From the NCBI RefSeq assembly GCF_016785185.1, contig NZ_JAEKDY010000001.1: a DNA stretch of 64,000 nt. One strand, 5' to 3'. The position numbers and the translations under genes were made by a program. Below, piece by piece: positions 26,888-36,079 of this stretch. The stretch comes from Heyndrickxia sporothermodurans. GTDB lineage: Bacteria > Bacillota > Bacilli > Bacillales > Bacillaceae_C. Below the pieces are notes generated by a model. The model worked only from the letters and a program-made list of their open reading frames with translations. It did no database searches and had not been told where the DNA came from. Numbering within the stretch: the first letter of the stretch is position 1; every line of letters starts with the position of its first letter.

Positions 26888-27373
26888 TTATCTTCCTTTC
26901 GTAAGGACTACTGCTAACTTTTTGAAATCCATTTTATTGGTAACATCAAATTTACCTAACTGGATTTTTTCATGATATTTATGTTTGATTAAATATTGGA
27001 CAAATTTGTCATCGTCTTTAATGATTTTCGCTGATTTTAATTGTTCAGCAATTTCGTAAGGTCTCATTCCAGACTTAATCGTGATGCGATACTTAATAGT
27101 TCCATCATTTTGTTTTTCATCTTTTTTAGATGATGCTTGATTTTTTTCTTCACTTGTTGCTTTATCATTATTTTTCGCTAATAGAGCATTGTATTTTTCT
27201 TCTAATTGCGCTTTTTCTTGTTGTAATTGTTTAAGATCTGTTTTCTTTATCTGTTCATAGCCTTCTTTAACGGTACTTTCCTTATGTACAGTATCAAACG
27301 GTTTGAATACGAGGATTAGTATAGCCGAAAGTAAAAGTCCGAGTGCGAAGGCTCTCGTTGTTTGTTTGCTCAT
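26888..27373 (-). CDS. Membrane-anchored protein with MltG-like N-terminal module
   Basis: 161 residues: a single N-terminal membrane anchor (about 8-25), a coiled-coil Lys/Glu/Gln linker (about 38-95) and a C-terminal domain with YRITIKSGMRPYEIAEQLKSAKIIKDD, which resembles the LysM-like subdomain preceding the catalytic part of the endolytic transglycosylase MltG/YceG. The catalytic YceG domain itself is absent, so it is not an MltG enzyme. Position and length suggest the counterpart of B. subtilis yqzC, but I do not assert that name. Likely cotranscribed with the gene just upstream (19-base gap). Confidence 0.72.
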   Translation of the reverse strand: MSKQTTRAFALGLLLSAILILVFKPFDTVHKESTVKEGYEQIKKTDLKQLQQEKAQLEEKYNALLAKNNDKATSEEKNQASSKKDEKQNDGTIKYRITIKSGMRPYEIAEQLKSAKIIKDDDKFVQYLIKHKYHEKIQLGKFDVTNKMDFKKLAVVLTKGR

Positions 27374-27392
27374 TCACTCTCACCCGCTTCCA

Positions 27393-27752
27393 TTACTGCT
27401 CTAAAAAGTCAGCAATGACATTTTTTACTTCTGATTGAGCTAATGCTGACTGTTTAGCTATTTGCTCAACAGTTAACCCTTGTTTAAATAATGCGATTAC
27501 TTGGTTTTTTAATATTTCATTTACAACAGGTTTCGCTGACTTAGACAATTCTTTTTTCATAAGTTGATCATCTACTAGCAATTCTTCCTCTAAAACCTTT
27601 ATCCGTTTATTTATTTGATAGGTTTCTTGGTAGAGATTCATAGATAGATCTTCTACTTCTTTTTTTAAGTTTGTGGAATGATCCTTTTGAAAAAAGGAAA
27701 TAATAAACAACAAGATAGATAAAATGAGCAACAATATAATTAGTGTACTCAT
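27393..27752 (-). CDS. DUF6115-like protein with membrane anchor and HTH
   Basis: 119 residues: N-terminal hydrophobic anchor (3-20), a coiled-coil region with heptad-like Leu/Glu pattern (about 28-75), and a C-terminal helix-turn-helix-like segment LFKQGLTVEQIAKQSALAQSEVKNVIADFL. The layout resembles SwrB/YlxL-type and DUF6115 proteins, whose helix-turn-helix is often not a DNA-binding regulator. Start ATG 27752 after a weak AAAGGGTGAGG site. First gene of a two-gene minus-strand unit; corresponds in size to B. subtilis yqzD. Confidence 0.68.
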   Translation of the reverse strand: MSTLIILLLILSILLFIISFFQKDHSTNLKKEVEDLSMNLYQETYQINKRIKVLEEELLVDDQLMKKELSKSAKPVVNEILKNQVIALFKQGLTVEQIAKQSALAQSEVKNVIADFLEQ

Positions 27753-27982
27753 AACCTCACCCTTTCATTTTTGCTCTTTTCATTTATAGCATAAACAAGC
27801 CATTACTTCCATCAATATGATGAATTATTATTTTGGAAGGTTTGCCCATTCGCCTAATTAGTGAACATTTCATGTCATAAAAACGATAAGAAAAAATCAT
27901 ACTAGCAATTCAACTAGAAAAATGATATTATAGAAAAGTCGTATGAATAGTAATGAATGCAATGAAGTTTGGAGGGATAAAC

Positions 27983-28132
27983 ATGCGTGTAAATATAACA
28001 TTAGCTTGCACAGATTGCGGTGAGCGTAACTATATTTCAACAAAAAATAAGCGTAATAATCCAGACCGTATTGAGCTTAAAAAATACTGTCCAAGAGAAA
28101 AACGTGCAACAGTACATCGCGAAACAAAGTAA
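27983..28132 (+). CDS. rpmG: 50S ribosomal protein L33
   Basis: 49 residues beginning MRVNITLACTDCGERNYIST, a complete L33. The N-terminal CTDC pair is kept while the second pair is reduced to a single Cys in KKYCPREK, so the four-cysteine zinc ribbon is incomplete, the form seen in one of the two L33 paralogues of Bacillus (RpmGA type). Good site GGAGGG before ATG. A hairpin follows. A zinc-independent or zinc-sparing role is inferred only. Confidence 0.93.
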   Translation: MRVNITLACTDCGERNYISTKNKRNNPDRIELKKYCPREKRATVHRETK

Positions 28133-28161
28133 GCAGCCGGGAATTCCCGCTGCTTTTTTTT
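28131..28161 (+). terminator. Terminator after rpmG
   Basis: AAGCAGC / GCTGCTT outer stem and GGGAATTCCC inner stem with a bulged C, then a T-run. Confidence 0.75.
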
Positions 28162-28185
28162 ATCATTTTTTGTGGAGGGAAGAAA

Positions 28186-28752
28186 GTGGAGAAAAAAGAG
28201 TTGCGAGAATGTCTAAAAAAAGATTTATCATCAATTGATCGGTGTACATATGAACAAAACTCCTATTTAATTGCTAAACAATTATTTGGACATCCAAAAT
28301 TTAATGCTGCATCTACTGTTGCCATCACTTTATCTCGTTTCCCTGAAGTTGATACATGGCAAATTATTCGTAAAGGATGGGAAGTAGGAAAACGAATGGT
28401 CGTTCCAAAATGCATACCAAAAACAAAAGAAATGGTGTTTAAAGAAATTACTTCTTTTAAACAATTAGAAAGCGTGTATTTTGGCCTTTTTGAACCAATT
28501 GATGGTCAAACAACTGAAGTCAAGAAAGAAGAGTTGGATCTAATTATCGTTCCGGGGATCGCATTCACTCGTAATGGTTATCGACTTGGCTTTGGTGGCG
28601 GTTATTACGATCGCTTTTTGCATAACTATCAGGGGATGACAATCTCATTAGCCTTTTCATCACAAATACAATCAGAGCTCCCTATTGAAAAACATGATAT
28701 TCCTGTCCAAAGAATAATAACTGAAAATGAAACAATTCATTGTTCTGAATAA
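28186..28752 (+). CDS. yqgN: 5-formyltetrahydrofolate cyclo-ligase YqgN
   Basis: Converts 5-formyl-THF to 5,10-methenyl-THF using ATP. 188 residues from GTG 28186, which follows GGAGGGAAG. Family features: KKELRECLKKDLSS at the N-terminus, VAITLSRFPEVDTW, and the C-terminal nucleotide/folate loop LIIVPGIAFTRNGYRLGFGGGYYDRFL, which is diagnostic. It lies between rpmG and yqgO as in B. subtilis. Confidence 0.94.
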   Translation: MEKKELRECLKKDLSSIDRCTYEQNSYLIAKQLFGHPKFNAASTVAITLSRFPEVDTWQIIRKGWEVGKRMVVPKCIPKTKEMVFKEITSFKQLESVYFGLFEPIDGQTTEVKKEELDLIIVPGIAFTRNGYRLGFGGGYYDRFLHNYQGMTISLAFSSQIQSELPIEKHDIPVQRIITENETIHCSE

Positions 28753-28830
28753 AGTATATTTTTAAAGACACACTATAAACATATTCATATTGAGTTTAGT
28801 GGTTTGGTATGAAATGGAGGGTATGTCATA

Positions 28831-29007
28831 GTGAATAGTATCTTTAAATGGTTATTATCAGGATTAATTGTTTATAGTGTTTTTAAGTATCGTTATAAAT
28901 TGTTGAACTTCTTACTTGGAAGCTACTGGATTAGAAAAATGGGTATCAAAATTGCAATGAATATCCCGGGATTTAAAACGAGGATCCTACAAAGTACATT
29001 TAAATAA
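28831..29007 (+). CDS. yqgO: Small protein YqgO
   Basis: 58 codons beginning at GTG 28831 (site AATGGAGGG), giving MNSIFKWLLSGLIVYSVFKY and ending in KTRILQSTFK. One hydrophobic segment at residues 4-20 and a basic remainder. Function unknown. Size, sequence character and position between yqgN and gluP match B. subtilis yqgO. Confidence 0.78.
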   Translation: MNSIFKWLLSGLIVYSVFKYRYKLLNFLLGSYWIRKMGIKIAMNIPGFKTRILQSTFK

Positions 29008-29022
29008 AAGAAGGATCTTATA

Positions 29023-29076
29023 AAAAACAGACGAACTGTCAAGTAATGAAATACTTTACAGTACGTCTGTTTTTTC
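29023..29076 (+). terminator. Terminator after yqgO
   Basis: AAAAAACAGACG / CGTCTGTTTTTT outer stem with inner ACTGT / ACAGT and a long loop; T-run after the stem. Confidence 0.85.
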
Positions 29077-29122
29077 GTTATAGTTAATACAATGTACTAT
29101 TCAAAAGGGAAAGCGAGGAGTA

Positions 29123-30640
29123 TTGTTGAGCAATAGAGAAGATTATTTATTTTGGAAATTAGCTCGAATATTTACAGATAAAGGCTATTCCTTAATGCAT
29201 ATGAGTGAGGATCATAATGAATTATGGCTTGAGGATACAACAAATAAACATGCCCAAGTAATAAGACTATTGCGAAGTGATTTGGATTGGGGAAAAAAAC
29301 TACAGCGTGATGTCCATCATAGTGCAGTACAAGCAGAAAATATCCGAAAACATTTAATGAAGCGTCAACTAAATGTTTTAAACATATATATCAGTATGCA
29401 TTTACCAGTAGATGAGTTTGAATCTTATATTCAACGTCCCATACAAGTCAATAAGAAAACGTTATTACATAGTGTGATAATCGACCAAGAAAACGTTGAA
29501 AATGGTATATCACATGTATCGAAAATACTTAATGATGACATCACTATTCAATTAAATGATGAGTATGAAGACCAAGATGTCATGGAATTAAAATCGCTAG
29601 TACTAAAGAATGTGGTTTCAAAGTCAAAGCAAGAACAACAGTTTTTTGAAAATGGCAAACCATTTTTCACCTATGTGTTTCTTGCGATTCAAATTGCCAT
29701 GTTTATTTTGTTGGAAATGACAGGCGGAAGTAATAATCAAGAAAATTTGATTCGGTACGGCGCGAAATTTAATCCGTTAATATTAGAAGGGGAATGGTGG
29801 CGGTTTATTACGCCGATTTTTCTTCACATTGGATTTCTTCATATCCTAATGAATTCATTAGCCTTATATTATTTAGGACCGACAGTAGAGCAAATTTTCG
29901 GCCGGATTAGATTTGTTTGGATCTATCTTTTCTCAGGATTTGCCGGCGTACTAGCTAGTTTCTTATTCAGTAGTCATCTATCTGCCGGGGCAAGTGGTGC
30001 AATATTCGGCTGTTTTGGTGCCTTGCTGTATATTGGTGCGGCAAATCCGAAATTATTTTTCCGAACAATGGGTATGAATGTGATCATAGTTATCATCATT
30101 AATCTCGTGTTTGGATTTAGTGTGTCGGGAATTGATAATTATGGTCATCTCGGCGGACTTGTCGGGGGATTTCTTGCAGCGGCAATTGTTCATTTTCCAA
30201 AGCAACACAAATGGTTTACTCAAATTGGAGCACTTTTATTGGCTGCAATTGTTACTGGCGGATTATTATTTATGGGTTTCAACAATGAATCGCCGGAAGT
30301 TATTAACGGCCTCGCCCAACAAAAATTAAATGATGAAAACTACGAAGATGCTTATAAATTGCTTAATCAGTTAGTCGAAAAAGGTAAGGGCGATGCAGTA
30401 ACTTATTTTCAGCTTTCATATTCTGAAATTCAACTTCAAAAATTGGAGAAAGCAAAAGAACATCTGCAAAAGACGATCGAACTAGATCCGAAATTTCATC
30501 AGGCATATTATAATCTAGCATTATTGTATGCGAACGAGGGCAATTTTACAAAAGCAAAAGAGCTCGTTCAAAAAGCATTAGAATTCTCTAAAGATAAGAA
30601 ATATGAAGAACTGCTGAACAAAATGAATCAAGCTAGTTAA
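29123..30640 (+). CDS. gluP: Rhomboid intramembrane protease GluP
   Basis: Serine protease acting within the membrane; B. subtilis GluP (YqgP) cleaves the magnesium transporter MgtE with FtsH and influences division and glucose export. 505 residues: a soluble N-terminal domain (about 1-170), six to seven spans with HIGFLHILMNSLALY, the catalytic serine in GASGAIFG, and the catalytic histidine in YGHLGGLVGG, then two or three C-terminal TPR repeats (LDPKFHQAYYNLALLYANEGN). Tandem TTG codons at 29123 and 29126 follow GAGGAG. Its last 8 bases overlap the convergent next gene. Confidence 0.93.
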   Translation: MLSNREDYLFWKLARIFTDKGYSLMHMSEDHNELWLEDTTNKHAQVIRLLRSDLDWGKKLQRDVHHSAVQAENIRKHLMKRQLNVLNIYISMHLPVDEFESYIQRPIQVNKKTLLHSVIIDQENVENGISHVSKILNDDITIQLNDEYEDQDVMELKSLVLKNVVSKSKQEQQFFENGKPFFTYVFLAIQIAMFILLEMTGGSNNQENLIRYGAKFNPLILEGEWWRFITPIFLHIGFLHILMNSLALYYLGPTVEQIFGRIRFVWIYLFSGFAGVLASFLFSSHLSAGASGAIFGCFGALLYIGAANPKLFFRTMGMNVIIVIIINLVFGFSVSGIDNYGHLGGLVGGFLAAAIVHFPKQHKWFTQIGALLLAAIVTGGLLFMGFNNESPEVINGLAQQKLNDENYEDAYKLLNQLVEKGKGDAVTYFQLSYSEIQLQKLEKAKEHLQKTIELDPKFHQAYYNLALLYANEGNFTKAKELVQKALEFSKDKKYEELLNKMNQAS

Positions 30641-31508
30641 TGATTTGTTTTAAAAGATAAGGTTCCTGAGATTTAGTGATAAATATAATTAATAATTCTT
30701 TGTTGTTTTTATTAAATAATAAAAGCGGGACTGTACTTCCAATTAATGATTCGGAAGTTCCGTCCTCTTTTTTTATCCCTAGTAAATAATTTTTATATAA
30801 ACCTTCCCAAAGTTTCCCGATAATTTCCTGTGATTTATTTTTTGTAAATCCAGGCAGTGGCCGATCATTATAATTAGGAAGTGAGCTTAAAGGAATGGTG
30901 CGATATTGACTACGATTAATTCCCAGCTTAGAAATTGCTTGTATCCATAATTGATCTAATTGTTTTTTATTCATTTGATTAAATGTATCCTCCCATTGCT
31001 TTTCCTCTTTTGTTGCAGCTGAATGGAAAGATAGTAAGTTTGGTGTAAATTTTGAATCAATCACATAGAGCTTATCGAACGACATTCTTTGAACGCTGCT
31101 GATCATGCCCTTTTCTTGAATTTCACCGTAATGGAAAGAAATCGCTTCATAATACCCACTATCCCTTTCATTGACTGTATCATTTAATGTTAATTTTGAA
31201 GAATGTTGCTGCCATTTTTTTATCCCAATTGGTTTGATTAATCTTCCGTTTTTAAATAGCAATCCGATATCTTGCCTTAAGTATGCTTTTCGATCTAATT
31301 TTGAATATATCTCGTATTCGATTTTGTATTTTGATTTGTTTTGTTTATTAGGTATAAGGGTAAGCATCGTTTCGGCATCAATAAATTGAGCGTTTTTATG
31401 AAGAGGAAAAAAGGTGATTGTCTCTTGTACGGGATGTTTAGCTGTTTTTATGATTAGGAAAAGAATAACGATAAAAATGCCTATAACGATAGCGTATTTC
31501 TTTTTCAT
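30633..31508 (-). CDS. Hypothetical membrane-anchored exported protein
   Basis: I do not recognise the family. 291 residues with an N-terminal hydrophobic signal or anchor (KKKYAIVIGIFIVILFLIIK), then a soluble extracytoplasmic domain without cysteines or clear catalytic motifs. The beta-rich pattern includes YKIEYEIYSKLDRKAYLRQD and a C-terminal segment with GSTVPLLLFNKNNKELLIIF. Start ATG 31508 has a weak site (AAGGATGAGAAAGC). It is the only minus-strand gene between yqgO and yqgU and overlaps the end of gluP tail to tail. No exact B. subtilis match comes to mind. Confidence 0.65.
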   Translation of the reverse strand: MKKKYAIVIGIFIVILFLIIKTAKHPVQETITFFPLHKNAQFIDAETMLTLIPNKQNKSKYKIEYEIYSKLDRKAYLRQDIGLLFKNGRLIKPIGIKKWQQHSSKLTLNDTVNERDSGYYEAISFHYGEIQEKGMISSVQRMSFDKLYVIDSKFTPNLLSFHSAATKEEKQWEDTFNQMNKKQLDQLWIQAISKLGINRSQYRTIPLSSLPNYNDRPLPGFTKNKSQEIIGKLWEGLYKNYLLGIKKEDGTSESLIGSTVPLLLFNKNNKELLIIFITKSQEPYLLKQIIN

Positions 31509-31669
31509 GCTTTCTCATCCTTCGGTTGTCCATTTTTATTTCAATATACGTGAACGTTTTGTATTTATGCTTACTAATTTTTAATAGTTTCGGAACTTGT
31601 TCATTATCTAAATATATTTTATAATGTTTAATAATTGTGGAGTTTATGTAAATACAAGGGTGTGGAGTT

Positions 31670-31867
31670 TTGAAAACGTTTTACGATGTACAGCAGTTAT
31701 TAAAAAAATATGGAATCATTATTTATGTAGGGGATCGTTTAGGAGATATAAAATTAATGGAGATAGAAATAAGAGAATTATATAAATTGCAATTAATCGA
31801 CAGTGACGTATTTACGACGGCCATTTTAGTATTGCGTCAGGAAATGCGAAACTGCAAAAAATTGTAA
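31670..31867 (+). CDS. yqgQ: DUF910 protein YqgQ
   Basis: 65 residues, small helical cytosolic protein: MKTFYDVQQLLKKYGIIIYV, ending LVLRQEMRNCKKL. Conserved just before the glucokinase gene in Bacilli, and proposed only by context to relate to it or to nucleic-acid binding. Start is TTG after GTGTGGAG; 13 bases separate it from glcK, so they form an operon. Confidence 0.88.
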   Translation: MKTFYDVQQLLKKYGIIIYVGDRLGDIKLMEIEIRELYKLQLIDSDVFTTAILVLRQEMRNCKKL

Positions 31868-31880
31868 GGGGGAAGAAGAA

Positions 31881-32846
31881 ATGACAGAGAAATGGATTGC
31901 AGGAATTGATTTAGGTGGAACGACAACGAAATTAGCTTTTATAAATGAAAATGGTGATATTGTTCACAAATGGGAAATTGATACGGATAATTCAGAAAAG
32001 GGGAAAAATATTTTAAAGAATATTTCTGATTCAATTGACCAAAAATTAGAAAGACTAAATAAAGAAAAGGAAATTCTTCTAGGAATTGGAATCGGTGTGC
32101 CAGGTGCAGTTGATTTGAAAAAAGGTATTATTTACGAAGCTGTAAATCTTGGCTGGGAAGATAATTTACCAGTTGTTCAAGCTTTAGGTGAATTGACCGG
32201 TTTACCAGTTGCTATTGACAATGATGCAAACTGTGCAGCGCTTGGTGAAATGTGGAAAGGTGCAGGACAAGGTGCTAAAGATCTACTATGTGTGACACTT
32301 GGTACGGGTGTCGGTGGTGGAGTCATTGTTAATAAGCAGATTGTCCACGGGGTAAAAGGGGCAGCAGGTGAAATAGGACATATTACTGTTATCCCTGAGA
32401 ATGGATCACCATGTAATTGTGGAAAAACCGGATGTTTGGAAACAGTTGCTTCTGCAACCGGTATTTCACGAATAGCAACAGAAAACTTACATACATATAA
32501 GAATGATTCCCGTATGAAAGACATATTTGCCAAACAGGGCCGTCTAAGTGCGAAGGATGTATTTGATTGTGCAAACGAGAATGATCAATTAGCAAAGAAA
32601 ATTGTTGATCAAGTTGCATTTTATTTAGGTTTGACACTTGCGAATATAGGAAATAGTTTAAATCCGGAAAAAATCGTTATCGGGGGTGGAGTTTCAAAAG
32701 CTGGAGATACATTGCTTGCGCCAATTTCCTCCTATTTTCGAAAATTTGCTTTCTCAACGGTTGCTCAATCAACTTCACTTCACTTAGCAACATTAGGCAA
32801 TGATGCAGGAGTAATTGGCGCGGCTTGGTTAATAAAAAGCAAATAA
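31881..32846 (+). CDS. glcK: Glucokinase (ROK family)
   Basis: Phosphorylates glucose to glucose-6-phosphate. 321 residues with the ATP-binding GIDLGGTTTK at the N-terminus, the sugar-binding NDANCAALGE, the ROK signature including GTGVGGGVI and the zinc-binding cluster GHIT-CNCGKTGCLE. All key residues are present, and the neighbour yqgQ supports GlcK of B. subtilis (yqgR). Strong GGGGAAGAAG site. There is no clear terminator between it and the following gene. Confidence 0.95.
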   Translation: MTEKWIAGIDLGGTTTKLAFINENGDIVHKWEIDTDNSEKGKNILKNISDSIDQKLERLNKEKEILLGIGIGVPGAVDLKKGIIYEAVNLGWEDNLPVVQALGELTGLPVAIDNDANCAALGEMWKGAGQGAKDLLCVTLGTGVGGGVIVNKQIVHGVKGAAGEIGHITVIPENGSPCNCGKTGCLETVASATGISRIATENLHTYKNDSRMKDIFAKQGRLSAKDVFDCANENDQLAKKIVDQVAFYLGLTLANIGNSLNPEKIVIGGGVSKAGDTLLAPISSYFRKFAFSTVAQSTSLHLATLGNDAGVIGAAWLIKSK

Positions 32847-32950
32847 ATCTTAAGAAACTTGGACAAACTTGCAACTTTTTCTTGGTTTTGGACGTCTATT
32901 ATACGGGGTAAATAAATTTCGAAAATGTTTTTTTGTTAAATAACATTTTT

Positions 32951-32988
32951 CTTACTTGATTTTCTCTTCATTTCAAGTAAGAGGGAGG
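32951..32988 (+). promoter_or_regulatory. Hairpin abutting the yqgS ribosome binding site
   Basis: CTTACTTGA and TCAAGTAAG form a perfect 9-bp stem with a 13-base loop, ending directly before AGGGAGG (32982-32988). It has no T-run, so it is not a terminator. It could modulate access to the ribosome site, but I see no known riboswitch signature. Confidence 0.35.
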
Positions 32989-33001
32989 TTTTCATATTTA
33001 C

Positions 33002-34876
33002 ATGTTAAACTCAAAAAAAATAACGTTTTTATTCCCCATTGTCGCGGCTATTTTTCTATGGATGAAAACATATATTGTCTATAAGACTGGATTCCATATG
33101 AAAATTGAAAACTGGATGCAGGAGCTTATTTTATTCATTAATCCGGCGAGTTTTTTATTTTTTATTTTTGGTTTATCACTGTTTTTTAAGTCGGAAAAAA
33201 TTCGAAACATCTACATTTTTGTCATGAGCTTTCTTTTATCCTTTATTATCTATGCAAATGTTGTGTTTTATCGGTTTTTCTCTGATTTTTTAACATTGCC
33301 AGTTTTGTTTCAAACAAATAATTTTTCCGATTTAGGTGATAGTGCGTTAGCCGAAATAAATTGGTGGGATTTTGTCTATTTCATCGACCTTTTCCTTTTA
33401 CTTGTTGTCATCAAACTGAAACCAAAATGGATCAACTTTCACTCACCTTCTCGTGTTAATCGAAGAGCTTACTTTCTTGTGACTGCAGCAACCCTTTTTT
33501 TAAACTTAGGCCTTTCAGAAGCAGAACGACCTCAATTACTATCACGCACATTCGATCGAGAAATTTTAGTGAAAAATATTGGATCGTTTAATTATCATAT
33601 ATACGATATTTTCCTGCAATCGAAAACGTCAGCGCAAAAAGCATTAGCCGATGGAAGTAACTTAGTGGAAGTTGAAAATTATGTAAGAGCCAATTATGTG
33701 AAACCAAATAAAGAATTATTTGGTATAGCTAAAAATAGAAATGTTATTCTCATCTCACTTGAATCAACCCAAAGCTTCGTTATCAATTCAAAGGTTAACG
33801 GCCAAGTCATTACACCATATTTAAATAAGTTTATTAAAGACAGTTATTATTTTAATAACTTTTACCACCAAACAGGTCAAGGAAAAACATCCGATGCTGA
33901 GTTTTTAGTAGAAAATTCACTTTATCCCTTGAATAGAGGGGCAGTATTCTTTACTCATGCGGGAAATGAATATCATTCAATGGCGGAAAGATTAAATGAG
34001 AATGGCTATTATACTGCTGGAATGCATGCCAATAATAAAAGTTTTTGGAATCGCGATCTAATGTATAAATCATTGGGCTATCAACAATTCTATTCATCCA
34101 GTTCATACGACATAACAGACGATAATTCGGTTGGGTGGGGGATGAAGGATATTCCGTTTTTTGAACAATCTGTAGATTTAATGAAAGATATGCCAAAACC
34201 ATTTTACGTAAAGATGTTAACATTAACGAACCACCATCCTTTTACACTTGATGATTCAGATAAACTAATCAATGAGTATACATCGAATGACAAAACGGTT
34301 AATCGTTATTTCACTACTGTGCGTTACCAGGATGAAGCGATTAAGGCATTCATTAATAAATTAAAGGAAGAAGGATTATATGATAATTCAATCATCATCA
34401 TGTATGGTGATCATTATGGAATTTCGGATAATCACACGACTGCTATGAGTCAATATTTAGGAAAGGAAATCACTCCACTAGTTAATGTCGAGCTTCAAAA
34501 AGTCCCATTTATTATTCATATTCCTGGCGTTACGGATAAAGGAAAAGGGAAGGTGATGACAGAAGTAGCGGGACAGATTGATATTAGACCGACCATTCTT
34601 CATTTATTAGGGATTGATACAAAAAAAGATTTGCAATTCGGTGAGGATCTATTTTCACCGGAACATCGAAACTTCGCTGTTTTTCGAGACGGTCAAATTG
34701 TAACAGATCAATATGTTTGGTCGAGTAATACATGCTATTCGAAAAAAACGGGGGAACAAGTAGATAAAAGTGCTTGTCAAAAATTCGTGGAAAAAGCAAC
34801 TAATGAGCTTGATTTTTCCGATCAAATCATTTACGGTGATTTGCTTAGGTTTTATGGAAAAAAATCAATTAATTAG
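33002..34876 (+). CDS. yqgS: Lipoteichoic acid synthase-type enzyme YqgS
   Basis: Polyglycerolphosphate synthase/primase of the LtaS family, transferring glycerol-phosphate from phosphatidylglycerol outside the membrane. 624 residues with five N-terminal spans (to about 170), then the sulfatase-fold catalytic domain: metal-binding VILISLEST (Glu), the catalytic threonine in QTGQGKTSDAEF, and the C-terminal DHYGIS His/Asp motif. ATG at 33002 follows AGGGAGG. It is the YqgS member by position; YqgS is one of four LtaS paralogues in B. subtilis. Confidence 0.93.
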   Translation: MLNSKKITFLFPIVAAIFLWMKTYIVYKTGFHMKIENWMQELILFINPASFLFFIFGLSLFFKSEKIRNIYIFVMSFLLSFIIYANVVFYRFFSDFLTLPVLFQTNNFSDLGDSALAEINWWDFVYFIDLFLLLVVIKLKPKWINFHSPSRVNRRAYFLVTAATLFLNLGLSEAERPQLLSRTFDREILVKNIGSFNYHIYDIFLQSKTSAQKALADGSNLVEVENYVRANYVKPNKELFGIAKNRNVILISLESTQSFVINSKVNGQVITPYLNKFIKDSYYFNNFYHQTGQGKTSDAEFLVENSLYPLNRGAVFFTHAGNEYHSMAERLNENGYYTAGMHANNKSFWNRDLMYKSLGYQQFYSSSSYDITDDNSVGWGMKDIPFFEQSVDLMKDMPKPFYVKMLTLTNHHPFTLDDSDKLINEYTSNDKTVNRYFTTVRYQDEAIKAFINKLKEEGLYDNSIIIMYGDHYGISDNHTTAMSQYLGKEITPLVNVELQKVPFIIHIPGVTDKGKGKVMTEVAGQIDIRPTILHLLGIDTKKDLQFGEDLFSPEHRNFAVFRDGQIVTDQYVWSSNTCYSKKTGEQVDKSACQKFVEKATNELDFSDQIIYGDLLRFYGKKSIN

Positions 34877-34887
34877 TAAGAGTAAAT

Positions 34888-34915
34888 AATAAAACTCGCG
34901 GTTGCGGGTTTTATT
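34888..34915 (+). terminator. Terminator after yqgS
   Basis: AATAAAACTCGC / GCGGGTTTTATT around GGTT, one G-T pair, with a T-rich tail. Confidence 0.8.
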
Positions 34916-34951
34916 AATTTCATGACTAATACGAAAGAAGAGGTAAATGCA

Positions 34952-36079
34952 ATGAAGAAAAAACAAAAACGGCATACTTCTTTTTTTATTTTATTTTTTT
35001 TGTTCCTAATTGCTTTCATCTTATGTGGGTGCCAACAACAAAAATCAAATCAGTCGCCGAAACAAAAGGAAACAAATATAAATCAAATCATTCCATTAAC
35101 GGTAAATGAAAATCAATTTGAAAAAATAGTAGGATGGCTAAGTAATAATACCGTTGTGTACATAAAACATCAAAATAGAAAAAATTATGTTTATTCTTAC
35201 CAACTTGAGACAGGAACGAGTGAATTACTTTTTAAAAGTAATGATCCTATTAAAAATGTGATTATTAGTCCAAATCATAAGAAAGTGTTAGTTCAAACCG
35301 CTCCTTCAACTTATTTGGCAAAATTATATATGGTGGATAGAAAAGGGAAACTTCTTTTTTCAAAGGAAGTAAAATCTTTTGATCTATCATATGATTGGAA
35401 TGAAAATAATCCCAATATATTAGCGATTTCGGTCTTTTATGAGGATTGGACATTTAATGTATTAACTTTAGATATAAATAATGAATCTTTAACGAAACAT
35501 AATTTTTCAGACCCTTTTATTAAATGGTTCGGCAAAAATGAAGTTCTCTTTCAAAAATGGGATAAACTAGCTAACGAAACGGACGCTCCGCTCATGTCCT
35601 ATTCAATGAATAATCCAAAAGGAACAAAAACTTTGCTCAATAATATTTATCAATTTGATACATTTAACCATTTTTTAATGACGATTACGTTAGATCCCGA
35701 AAATAAGGAAAATGCAATGTATCATTTCTACAATGAATCGTTGATTGAGCAATACTCTTTCCCAGTTCCCCATTTCGGTCAATTTAGTGATGGGCTTGTC
35801 CCTTATCATGATTTTATAATAAAGGAGAACAAATTCATAACCTTTGTTCCTTATGAAAATAGATCAATAGATGATAATGAGGGGAACTTTAAGTTAATGG
35901 AGTACGATATACTAAAAAAATCTAAAAATGTTATGTTCGATCAATTACCCAATGAACCATTATCATGCTCTCCCAATGGAAAAGTTTGTTTATATGGCTT
36001 TCAGTTTGAAAAATTAGTAGACGTACAAAATAAAAAGATCATACCGTTAGTGAAATTAGAAAAGAAAATAGAGCAGTAA
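34952..36079 (+). CDS. yqgU: Putative lipoprotein YqgU
   Basis: 375 residues from ATG 34952 (site GAAGAGGT). The signal sequence has a basic start (MKKKQKRH), a hydrophobic stretch and the lipobox ending LCGC, with the second Cys as the acylation site, so the mature protein is tethered to the outer face of the membrane. The rest is a repeating WD-like or beta-propeller-like pattern of strands (for example YVYSYQLETG, KLYMVDRKG). Function unknown. Name from position after yqgS and lipoprotein nature. Confidence 0.8.
   Translation: MKKKQKRHTSFFILFFLFLIAFILCGCQQQKSNQSPKQKETNINQIIPLTVNENQFEKIVGWLSNNTVVYIKHQNRKNYVYSYQLETGTSELLFKSNDPIKNVIISPNHKKVLVQTAPSTYLAKLYMVDRKGKLLFSKEVKSFDLSYDWNENNPNILAISVFYEDWTFNVLTLDINNESLTKHNFSDPFIKWFGKNEVLFQKWDKLANETDAPLMSYSMNNPKGTKTLLNNIYQFDTFNHFLMTITLDPENKENAMYHFYNESLIEQYSFPVPHFGQFSDGLVPYHDFIIKENKFITFVPYENRSIDDNEGNFKLMEYDILKKSKNVMFDQLPNEPLSCSPNGKVCLYGFQFEKLVDVQNKKIIPLVKLEKKIEQ

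Noticed and set aside
32951..32981. Terminator between glcK and yqgS
   Set aside because: The stem is perfect but is followed by the ribosome site AGGGAGG and no T-run.
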